Shown here one piece after another: positions 57,456 through 64,000 of a stretch of 64,000 nt of DNA. The stretch is taken from assembly GCA_043101845.1 (NCBI GenBank), contig JBICHN010000001.1:62001-126000 (forward strand). Reading direction: 5' to 3'. The position numbers were made by a program, and so were the translations under genes. The number at the start of each line of letters is the position of its first letter. The stretch's first letter is position 1. The notes under the pieces are model-generated. The model had not been told where the DNA came from. It searched no databases and saw only the letters and a program-made list of their open reading frames with translations. The stretch comes from JBICHN01 sp043101845. GTDB lineage: Bacteria > Planctomycetota > Phycisphaerae > Phycisphaerales > UBA5793.

Positions 57456-58415
57456 ATGCGGTATCGGCGTCTCGGCAGGTGTGGAATGCAGGTCTCGGTC
57501 GTGGGTTTTGGCTCATGGCTCACCGCAAAGCGTCACGGGCAGCCCCGAGCCGACGAGCTCCATCGCGCCGCCTATGAGAGCGGCGTCAACTTCTTCGATA
57601 CGGCGAACACCTACGGCAACGGTGAGACCGAAAGCCTCGTCGCCACCGCCCTGGCTCCTTTTCGCCGCGACACCTATGTGCTCGCCACGAAGGTGTACTT
57701 TCCTTACGGCGAACATCCGTTCCCCGGCGTGAACGATCGGGGACTCAGTCGCAAGCACATCTTTGAGCAGTGCCATCGCTCACTCCGCGAACTCAGGACC
57801 GATTACATCGATCTCTACCAATGCCATCGGTTCGACGAAGGTGTGCCGCTCGAAGAAACCTGTCGAGCGATGGCCGATCTCGTCGCGCAGGGCAAGGTTC
57901 TTTACTGGGGGGTGAGCCAGTGGACCGCGGAGCAGATTCGTGACGCGGTCGCCGTGTGCGAAGACCACGACTGGCCGGCCCCCGTGTCCGATCAGCCGCA
58001 GTACAACATGCTCCAGCGTCGCATCGAGGACGATGTGCTCCCGACCTGCATGGAACTCGGCCTCGGCGTGGTCGTGTACAGCCCGCTTGCGGAAGGTATC
58101 CTCACCGGCAAGTATCGATTGAATCAGGACGCGCCGCGCGACTCCCGCGCCGCCGATGACCTGCAGGGACAGTGGATTCGAAAGAAACTCACCCGCGAGA
58201 ACCTCGAGCGCGTCGAGGCGCTGCTGAATCTCGCCGATGGACTCGGGCTCAAGCTCTCGCAACTCGCCGTCGCCTGGTGCCTGCGCCGGCCCGAGCTTTC
58301 GAGCTGCATCATCGGCGCGAGCAAAGTCGAGCAGTTATCCGAGAACCTTCGCGGCGCCGAGGCGGACCTCGACCCCGATGTGCTCGATCGCATCAATGTC
58401 ATTCTCGGCGAATGA
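57456..58415 (+). CDS. Aldo/keto reductase (Kv-beta / YghZ-like group)
   Basis: NADPH-dependent reductase of carbonyls, 319 aa, TIM-barrel. The tetrad is visible: Asp and Tyr in VNFFDTANTYGNGETE (D48, Y53), Lys in TYVLATKVYF, and His in DLYQCHRFD. The nucleotide-site block SCIIGASKVEQLSENL lies near the C-terminus, followed by DRINVILG, which places it in the Kv-beta-like AKR group. GGAGCGACAGG stands ahead of the ATG. It may share transcription with the polyamine genes, which begin 40 nt after its stop. Physiological substrate unknown. Confidence 0.92.
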   Translation: MRYRRLGRCGMQVSVVGFGSWLTAKRHGQPRADELHRAAYESGVNFFDTANTYGNGETESLVATALAPFRRDTYVLATKVYFPYGEHPFPGVNDRGLSRKHIFEQCHRSLRELRTDYIDLYQCHRFDEGVPLEETCRAMADLVAQGKVLYWGVSQWTAEQIRDAVAVCEDHDWPAPVSDQPQYNMLQRRIEDDVLPTCMELGLGVVVYSPLAEGILTGKYRLNQDAPRDSRAADDLQGQWIRKKLTRENLERVEALLNLADGLGLKLSQLAVAWCLRRPELSSCIIGASKVEQLSENLRGAEADLDPDVLDRINVILGE

Positions 58416-58455
58416 TGGTCGCCGACGGCGTGTCGCCGATGGAAGGGCTTGACGA

Positions 58456-60450
58456 ATGAATTCAACATCGACCACGACCGCCGCGAATCCGTCGGGCCGG
58501 GTCACCGATTCGTCCGGAGCGGAATCCGCAGAGTGGACCGTGACGGACGCGCACGATCATTACGCGGTCGGCGCGTGGGGGCAGGGCTATTTCTCGATCA
58601 ACGACTCCGGCCGCGCCACGGTGCGTCCAACGGGAGATCCGTCGGTCGAAGTGGATCTCATGGAAGTCATCGACGGCCTCGGTGAACGCGGCGTCTATAC
58701 GCCCGTCCTGCTCCGCTTCAGCGACATTCTCGAGCACCGCATCAATGCGATTAAAGCCGCGTTCGACGGCGCCATGCAGGAGAACGACTACCACGGCGAA
58801 TTTCTCGCCGCCTACCCGGTCAAGGTCAATCAGCAGCGGCATGTCGTGGAGGAAGTCTTCGAGTTCGGGGCCCGACATCGCTTCGGCCTCGAAGCCGGTT
58901 CGAAGCCGGAACTCCTCGCGGTGCTCGGCATGACGGCCGATGAACCCGAGCGCATCATCATCTGCAACGGGTTCAAGGACGATAAGTACATCGAGGCGAT
59001 CATCCTCGCCCGCAAGCTCGGACGCACCGTCATTCCGGTCGTCGAGAAGTTCAGCGAACTCGAGCTCATCATCAAATACGCCGAACGATACGAAGTGCGC
59101 CCGATCATCGGAGCGCGCGTCAAGCTCGCTGCGTCGGGTATCGGGCGCTGGGCGCAGTCCGCCGGCGTGCGCTCAAAGTTCGGACTCTTCGTGAGCGAAG
59201 TGCTCGAGATGTTCGAACGACTCAAGGCGCGGGGCATGGAAGACTGCCTCCAGCTTCTCCATTGCCACATCGGCAGTCAGATTCACGAGATCCGTAACTT
59301 CAAGAACGCGATCAACGAACTTGGGCATGTCTATGTCGAACTCGCGCGGCTCGGCGCCGGATTAAAGTACCTCGATGTGGGCGGCGGACTCGGCGTCGAC
59401 TACGACGGCAGCCAGTCGAGCGTCGAGTCGTCCATGAACTACACCCTCGTCGAGTATGCGCGGGACATCGTCTACCGCGTCATGAGCGTGTGCGATGAGG
59501 GAGAGATTCCGCATCCGACGATTGTCGCCGAGTGCGGCCGCGCCATGGTCGCGTACCACAGCGTGCTTATCTTCGATGTGCTCGGATCGAGCGGCTTCGA
59601 CCGGTTCTCGGTTCCGGCGAACCTCGATCCGGAGAACACCGGCGAGGAGGAGATTCCGCAGCCGATCTACGACCTCTTCGACGCGCTCAACGAAGTCAGT
59701 CCGACACGACTCGTCTCGTGTTACCACGACGCGATTCAGGCGCGCGACGAAGCGATGAATCTCTTCAATCTCGGCTACATGAGCCTGACCCTGCGAAGTC
59801 TGGCCGAACGAATCTTCTGGGCGACCTGCGCGAAGATTCGCGACGAGGCTCGACGACTCGAGGAGGTTCCCGAGCAGATTCGAGACCTCGAGCATGTCCT
59901 GAGCGATACCTACTTCTGCAACTTCTCGCTCTTCCAGTCCATGCCCGACAGTTGGGCGCTCGACCAACTCTTTCCCGTCATGCCGATTCACCGGCTCGAT
60001 GAAGAGCCGACGAGGCAGGCCGTGCTCGCCGACATTACCTGTGATTCGGACGGCAAGGTCGATCGCTTCGTCGGTCGACCGGAGCCGACTTCGACGCTCT
60101 CGCTGCACCCGCTGAAGCGCGGCGAGACCTACTACCTCGGCGTCTTTCTCGTGGGCGCCTACCAGGAAACACTGGGCGATCTCCACAACCTCTTCGGCGA
60201 CACGCACGCGGCCCATATTCGTATGGACGACGAGGGCGACTGGTACATCGATGAGATTGTCGAAGGCGACACGGCGCGCGAGGTGCTCGGCTATGTGCAG
60301 TACGATGTCGATCGGCTCTACCGCTCGATGCGAAGAGAATGCGAAGGCGCCGTGCGGTCACGACGCATGGCGCCGTCGGAAACGCGCGTGCTCCTCCAGT
60401 TCTACGAGTCCGGACTGAACGGGTACACCTACCTCGAAGGCGACGAGTGA
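58456..60450 (+). CDS. speA: Biosynthetic arginine decarboxylase
   Basis: PLP enzyme converting arginine to agmatine for putrescine synthesis. 664 aa, the expected size. WTVTDAHDHYAVGAWGQGYFSINDSG start, FLAAYPVKVNQQRHVVEEVFEFG with the PLP lysine, GFKDDKYIEAIILARKLGRTVIPVVEKFSEL, LHCHIGSQIHEIRNFK and LDVGGGLGVDYDGSQS. The C-terminal ends match SpeA rather than diaminopimelate or ornithine decarboxylases. GGAAGGG lies about 8 nt before the ATG. Together with speB downstream it gives the arginine-agmatine-putrescine route. Confidence 0.97.
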   Translation: MNSTSTTTAANPSGRVTDSSGAESAEWTVTDAHDHYAVGAWGQGYFSINDSGRATVRPTGDPSVEVDLMEVIDGLGERGVYTPVLLRFSDILEHRINAIKAAFDGAMQENDYHGEFLAAYPVKVNQQRHVVEEVFEFGARHRFGLEAGSKPELLAVLGMTADEPERIIICNGFKDDKYIEAIILARKLGRTVIPVVEKFSELELIIKYAERYEVRPIIGARVKLAASGIGRWAQSAGVRSKFGLFVSEVLEMFERLKARGMEDCLQLLHCHIGSQIHEIRNFKNAINELGHVYVELARLGAGLKYLDVGGGLGVDYDGSQSSVESSMNYTLVEYARDIVYRVMSVCDEGEIPHPTIVAECGRAMVAYHSVLIFDVLGSSGFDRFSVPANLDPENTGEEEIPQPIYDLFDALNEVSPTRLVSCYHDAIQARDEAMNLFNLGYMSLTLRSLAERIFWATCAKIRDEARRLEEVPEQIRDLEHVLSDTYFCNFSLFQSMPDSWALDQLFPVMPIHRLDEEPTRQAVLADITCDSDGKVDRFVGRPEPTSTLSLHPLKRGETYYLGVFLVGAYQETLGDLHNLFGDTHAAHIRMDDEGDWYIDEIVEGDTAREVLGYVQYDVDRLYRSMRRECEGAVRSRRMAPSETRVLLQFYESGLNGYTYLEGDE

Positions 60451-60483
60451 GCCGCGCGAGTGGGCTGAACGAAGGACCGAAGC

Positions 60484-61383
60484 ATGCCGACCCCTGCGCC
60501 GGACTATCCAGAGACGGGCTTCGCTGATCTGCCCGCCGAGTTTCGCGACGCGACCCGCGCGGCCGCGTCGATTCTCCCCGTTCCTTACGACGCAACGAGC
60601 ACTTGGAAGAAGGGCGCCGACCGGGGTCCCGCCGCGCTGCTTCAGGCGTCGGTCGAACTCGAACTCTACGACCTTCCGACACGAAGCGAGCCCTACCGTC
60701 GCGGCATCGCGACGCGACCGCCGGTCCGGCACGACGGCGATCCGGAGTCGCTCGCGACCATCGTGCACCGTGAGACCGCGGCGGCGCTCGAACGGAATCA
60801 GATTCCGATCACTCTCGGTGGGGAACACTCGGTTTCGATCGGCGCCATTCAGGCGGCCGCTGAACATTCCCGCGACCTCACCGTGCTGCAGATTGACGCG
60901 CACGGCGATACCCGCGAGTCGTACCACGGCTCGACCCACAACCACGCCTGCGTCATGGCCCGCGCCCGCGAGGTCGCGTCGATCATCCAGGTCGGTCTTC
61001 GGGCGGTGGATGTCGTCGAGACCGAGACGATGGATCCGTCGCGCGTGTTCTTCGCTCACGACATCGCGGACCGGCCGGACGACGAGTGGATTCCGCGCGT
61101 CGTCGACCGGCTGACCGACGAGGTCTATGTCACGATCGATCTCGACGCGTTCGATCCGTCGCTCCTTCCGGCGACGGGGACGCCGGAGCCGGGCGGGCTG
61201 CAGTGGTGGCCCGTGAACCGACTCCTTCGCGCCGTGTGCCGCCGAAGCCGCGTGGTGGGGTTTGATGTCGTCGAACTGCTTCCCTCGCCGGGCCAGCACG
61301 CGAGTGAATTCATCGCGGCGAAGCTCGTGTATCGATTCCTTGCCGAAATCTTCGCGCAGTCGGGTGGGGACCGGGCGGCATGA
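60484..61383 (+). CDS. speB: Agmatinase (ureohydrolase)
   Basis: Manganese enzyme splitting agmatine to putrescine and urea. 299 aa, standard length. Metal ligands are seen at GGEHS (residues 112-116), DAHGDTRE (138-145) and DLDAFDPS (219-226). The start VPYDATSTWKKGADRGPAALLQAS is typical. THNHACVMAR occupies the place of SHGTPFRR-type agmatinase/arginase loops, consistent with agmatinase. 33 nt follow speA and 4 nt overlap the next start (ATGA). Confidence 0.95.
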   Translation: MPTPAPDYPETGFADLPAEFRDATRAAASILPVPYDATSTWKKGADRGPAALLQASVELELYDLPTRSEPYRRGIATRPPVRHDGDPESLATIVHRETAAALERNQIPITLGGEHSVSIGAIQAAAEHSRDLTVLQIDAHGDTRESYHGSTHNHACVMARAREVASIIQVGLRAVDVVETETMDPSRVFFAHDIADRPDDEWIPRVVDRLTDEVYVTIDLDAFDPSLLPATGTPEPGGLQWWPVNRLLRAVCRRSRVVGFDVVELLPSPGQHASEFIAAKLVYRFLAEIFAQSGGDRAA

Positions 61384-62306
61384 ACTCATTCCGTATGGAT
61401 GCGAACGATTTTCTCGATCGCGATCGAGTCGAGGCGCACGAGGCGCTCACGCGCTGGCAGTCCGCGCCGGAGCTGCAGTCAAATCTCGAATCCGAGTGGG
61501 ACGCGTTCATCCAGCGCGTGGGCGTGGATCGCGAGCCGTTGCTGCTCGACATCGACGGCCTGGGAGCTGCGGTAGCGTTTCGCAACGCCGATCCGCGCAC
61601 CTCGCAGGAACCGTACGCGGTCGTCCGTCATCGAAGCTTCGGCATTCAAACTCACACCGACGCCGCGACCCTGGCTCGCGCGCTTCGCGAAGCGTTCGGC
61701 GATTCAGTCTCCCGCGGTATCGTGTACGAGGCCTCCCCGTCGACGACCGAGAAGTTTGACGCGAGTTCGGCGCTCGCCCGCGCTCCGATTTCCGAGCCCG
61801 AAAAGCGCTACCTCGCGGCGCCGATCGTGCAACTTCGCGAGGCGACGCGTCCGCGGTTCGCGAATCGGGTCGTGGCCGAACGGGCGACTGATCTCTCGTT
61901 CTACGACGAGTACTCCGACGCGTACGACCGATTCCATGAGGCGAAACCGGAGCTGCGGACGCTCGTGCCGAAGGAATCACTCGACGACATGCGGAAGTAC
62001 CTCGAAGCGCGCGGCGTCTACCACATTCGCGTCGATGGCGAATGGGCCGGGATCATCGCCGCCACACCCGATGTCGAGGTCGGTCTCCGAGGCTGGCGCT
62101 TCCGCGAGCGACTGCTCACGGCGAAGTTCCGCGGCCAGAAGCTCGGCCCCGCCTCGCTCGACGCGTTCATCCGCGCGATCGAAGCCGCGCCCCGCGATAT
62201 GCTCTTCGGCGAGATCCACGCGAAGAACACGCCGTCGTACAAGTCCGCCCGGGCGTTGGGACGAGTCGATGTGGGCGGCTGGTTCTGGCTTGACCTCCCC
62301 CGCTGA
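61380..62306 (+). CDS. GNAT-like N-acyltransferase in the polyamine operon
   Basis: 308 aa, translationally coupled to speB by an ATGA overlap. The N-terminal ~190 residues are unrecognised and include a Pro-poor alpha/beta part (EPYAVVRHRSFGIQTHTDAATLARALREAFG). The C-terminal ~110 residues (YHIRVDGEWAGIIAATPD, RERLLTAKFRGQKLGPASLDAFI, LFGEIHAKNTPSYKSARALGRVDVGG) show a GNAT layout: strand 4, the acetyl-CoA loop R/Q-x-x-G-x-G in RGQKLGPA, and the NxxS.k.A..lG motif. It probably acetylates or otherwise modifies a polyamine or a related amine, inferred from the operon. Substrate unproven. Confidence 0.7.
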   Translation: MNSFRMDANDFLDRDRVEAHEALTRWQSAPELQSNLESEWDAFIQRVGVDREPLLLDIDGLGAAVAFRNADPRTSQEPYAVVRHRSFGIQTHTDAATLARALREAFGDSVSRGIVYEASPSTTEKFDASSALARAPISEPEKRYLAAPIVQLREATRPRFANRVVAERATDLSFYDEYSDAYDRFHEAKPELRTLVPKESLDDMRKYLEARGVYHIRVDGEWAGIIAATPDVEVGLRGWRFRERLLTAKFRGQKLGPASLDAFIRAIEAAPRDMLFGEIHAKNTPSYKSARALGRVDVGGWFWLDLPR

Positions 62307-62400
62307 CGCCCGGCCGCCGTCTCGATTTCGCCGACTTCCTTTCCTTTTCTCCAAGAACACGACCCGCGAATCGTCTCTGTTCATGAGGAGCGATTCCGCC

Positions 62401-62931
62401 ATGGTCAACGACCGATATTCACTCCCGCTGCTCGATCGAATCGAAGTCGCGACGCCGTGTCCCATGCGCTGGGAGGATCTCGAGGGACAAGACGCCCGCG
62501 TGCGACACTGCGGGGAATGCGATCTCGATGTGTACAACCTGGCTGCGATGACGCGCGATGAAGCCGAGGCGTTTCTCCGCGAGCGGCTCGGTCGCGGTCG
62601 CGTCTGCGCCGGGATCTACCGCCGGGCGGACGGCACGATCATGACGCGCGACTGCCCCGCTGGACTCGCGGCGCTCCGTCGAAGCGCGCGGTGGGCATGG
62701 GGGCGAACGATCGCGGCGCTCGTCGCCGTGGTGGGCCTCGTCGCCGCCGCCGCCGAACGCTCGGCGCTTCCGGGATTACGCTGGTTGCAACCAATCTCCG
62801 AAGCGTGCGATCAGATCCGCGCCGAACCCTTCGCGCCCGGCCCGGCGCTCTTCGGAGATATCGCCATCCACGCGCCGGCGGCGACGAACGGAGCTGGCGG
62901 CGTCAGCGCCGGCGAATGTTCCGACTCGTGA
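62401..62931 (+). CDS. Small membrane protein with an N-terminal CPM..C..C..DCP domain
   Basis: 176 aa. The N-terminus (EVATPCPMRWEDLEGQDARVRHCGECDLDVYNLAAMTRDEAEAFLRERLGRGRVCAGIYRRADGTIMTRDCPAG) carries six cysteines in the order of a family I have seen in several phyla (CPM.W..l.....R.C..C...VYNL....EA....C..I.RR.DGT....DCP.G). It may bind zinc or iron-sulfur. A membrane span (IAALVAVVGLVAAAAE) and a short exported tail follow. ATG 62401 has GAGGAG 10 nt upstream. It lies 25 nt before the zinc-ribbon membrane gene. Confidence 0.78.
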   Translation: MVNDRYSLPLLDRIEVATPCPMRWEDLEGQDARVRHCGECDLDVYNLAAMTRDEAEAFLRERLGRGRVCAGIYRRADGTIMTRDCPAGLAALRRSARWAWGRTIAALVAVVGLVAAAAERSALPGLRWLQPISEACDQIRAEPFAPGPALFGDIAIHAPAATNGAGGVSAGECSDS

Positions 62932-62956
62932 ACGAATGTTCGACCGGAGACCGCCC

Positions 62957-63466
62957 ATGCGCTGGTTTGCGATTGGGTTCACGATTCCGTTCGCAGCGCT
63001 CGTCGGGGTCACGATCTGGCGCGAGATGCTCTTGGACGCGCTCACGACGGACTATGCGATCTGGGTCGCCGATGGAATGTACGATCGTCTCGACATTGGC
63101 GTCATGCTCGTGCTTCTCGGCGTCGCGCCGCCACTCACCGCGATCACGGCCGCGTCTCTGGTTCATCTCGTTTGTCCGCTCCGGATGTGCGATCGCCGAA
63201 GGCCGGGCGTTGCGACTCGCGTCGGCGCCGGCGCGCTCGCGGGACTGGTTGTAATCGCGCTCACCGTGGTCGGACTCGCGCTCGCGCATGAACAGGTTCC
63301 GGACTGGCTCATCCTGATCACCGCCGCGACGACGGGAACCGTCGCCGTGCTCATTTTCTGTCCACGACTGCGCCGCGGTCACTGCCTCGTCTGCGATTAC
63401 GATCTCCACGCGTGCGTCGGGACGAATCGATGCCCAGAGTGCGGCGCCATCGCTTCGATGGGCTGA
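62957..63466 (+). CDS. Membrane protein with C-terminal planctomycete-type zinc ribbon
   Basis: 169 aa. Four hydrophobic segments (WFAIGFTIPFAALVGVTIW, DIGVMLVLLGVAPPLTAITAASL, VGAGALAGLVVIALTVVGLAL, WLILITAATTGTVAVLIFC) are followed by HCLVCDYDLHACVGTNRCPECGA, two CxxC pairs forming a zinc ribbon. The C..C.YdL.....CPECG form is very frequent in Planctomycetota. Its role is unknown; it might be a sensor or assembly factor. Start ATG 62957 (MRWFAIG) begins the first span. Confidence 0.8.
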   Translation: MRWFAIGFTIPFAALVGVTIWREMLLDALTTDYAIWVADGMYDRLDIGVMLVLLGVAPPLTAITAASLVHLVCPLRMCDRRRPGVATRVGAGALAGLVVIALTVVGLALAHEQVPDWLILITAATTGTVAVLIFCPRLRRGHCLVCDYDLHACVGTNRCPECGAIASMG

Positions 63467-63498
63467 CGACTCGAGGCGAGGCCGACGGGCGCCGGCCG

Positions 63499-63504
63499 TA
63501 TACT
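63499..63504 (+). promoter_or_regulatory. Candidate -10 element of the EamA gene, leaderless type
   Basis: TATACT, 8 nt before the ATG at 63513. Five of six bases match TATAAT and no Shine-Dalgarno follows. Confidence 0.45.
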
Positions 63505-63512
63505 CCGCCCGC

Positions 63513-64000
63513 ATGTCCTCTCTGCCCGACTCCGTCATCGGCGCCACCGCGGGCGTGACGACCTCGCTCCTGTGGGTCGCCACTTCCATGTTCTTCACCG
63601 CGGCGGGGAAGCGCATCGGCGCGACGGTCGTGAACACGATTCGAATCTTCATCGCGGTCGGTCTGCTCGCGATCACCCACCGGTTCCTGTTCGACGCCTG
63701 GTACCCGGAGTTGCGTTCACGAGAACTCGTCTTCCTCGCGCTCTCCGGCGTCATCGGATTGAGCATCGGCGATCAGGCGCTCTTCGTTTCATTCGTATAC
63801 ATCGGACCGCGCCTCGCGACGCTCGTCATGGTGACCTCACCGTTGTGGGCCGCGCTCTTCGCGTGGTTCGCGCTCGGCGAGACGCTCACGCCAATCGCGA
63901 TGCTCGGCGTCGGACTCACGATCTTCGGTGTGGCGTGGGTAGTGCTCGAGCGACCGGCGCGAAAGCCGGGGTCATCGATCACCGACGCCGAGCGACACGC
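63513..64000 (+). CDS. EamA/DMT-family membrane transporter (3' end outside the window)
   Basis: The frame is open from ATG 63513 to the last base and encodes at least 162 residues. It starts MSSLPDSVIGATAGVTTSLLWVATSMFFTAAGKRIGATVVNTIRIF, then FLALSGVIGLSIGDQALFVSFVYIGPRLATLVMVTSPLWAALFAWFALGETLTPIAMLGVGLTIFGVAWVVLER. Four to five hydrophobic segments and the LGET element are typical of the first EamA repeat. The second repeat should follow beyond 64000. Drug or metabolite specificity cannot be told. Confidence 0.9.
   Translation, partial: MSSLPDSVIGATAGVTTSLLWVATSMFFTAAGKRIGATVVNTIRIFIAVGLLAITHRFLFDAWYPELRSRELVFLALSGVIGLSIGDQALFVSFVYIGPRLATLVMVTSPLWAALFAWFALGETLTPIAMLGVGLTIFGVAWVVLERPARKPGSSITDAERH

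Noticed and set aside
1..64000. CTAG is also rare (a handful of copies)
   Set aside because: CTAG depletion is widespread in bacteria and much weaker than the ACGT effect here, so it is not reported as special.
1..64000. CRISPR array, prophage or insertion sequence
   Set aside because: I saw no regular short repeats, integrase, transposase or terminal inverted repeats.

Overview
The window is a GC-rich, gene-dense bacterial chromosome segment of 64 kb. It is cut at both ends, inside uvrB on the left and inside an EamA-type transporter gene on the right. It looks like a planctomycete, most likely of the Phycisphaerae type (inference). Supporting signs are a secreted protein with a C-terminal PEP-CTERM-like sorting tail (VPSP + hydrophobic + RRRR), a membrane protein ending in a C..C...CPECG zinc ribbon of the kind common in that phylum, many unique lipoproteins, few strong Shine-Dalgarno sites, and rpsL-rpsG standing apart from fusA/tuf. 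No phage, insertion sequence, CRISPR array or integron was seen.

Layout. 0-8 kb: uvrB, truA, a secreted protein, an M20 amidohydrolase, tRNA-Thr and a Ppx/GppA-HD phosphatase. 8-15 kb: divergent polyphosphate kinase, a small kinase-like protein, tRNA-Tyr, a stand-alone CBM48-like protein, lipoproteins and a STAS protein. 15-21 kb: a complete sugar ABC importer (binding protein, two permeases, ATPase) whose first permease has about 240 extra residues. 21.8-24.8 kb: a two-gene unit made of a ParA ATPase fused to a CBM48-like domain and a MinD/FlhG-like protein that has lost its P-loop. 24.9-31.8 kb: two leftward units, cysS with a catalytically dead dienelactone-hydrolase-like lipoprotein and a GT39-type glycosyltransferase, and an iron-type binding protein with GDP-fucose synthase and a HAD phosphatase. 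32-40 kb: a methyltransferase, a TPR protein, an ECF sigma/anti-sigma pair, metG, and rpsL/rpsG. 40-48 kb: a beta-helix/PA14 protein, a CxxxxCH protein, a coiled-coil lipoprotein, and nadB. 48-52.5 kb: a heptose pair (pseudokinase-SIS fusion and HldA-like kinase) and fumC. 52.5-64 kb: GT2, PilZ, a sugar dehydrogenase, aat, the PEP-CTERM protein, an aldo/keto reductase, a speA-speB-acetyltransferase operon, zinc-ribbon proteins and the EamA protein.

Two whole-window signals stand out beyond the gene list. First, the palindrome ACGT is almost absent: I found one copy by eye, where base composition predicts roughly two hundred. Second, at least eight genes carry a TANNNT hexamer 6-9 nt before the ATG and no Shine-Dalgarno, which suggests leaderless transcription. 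The best candidate for an undescribed system is the ParA-CBM48 fusion with its degenerate MinD-like partner.
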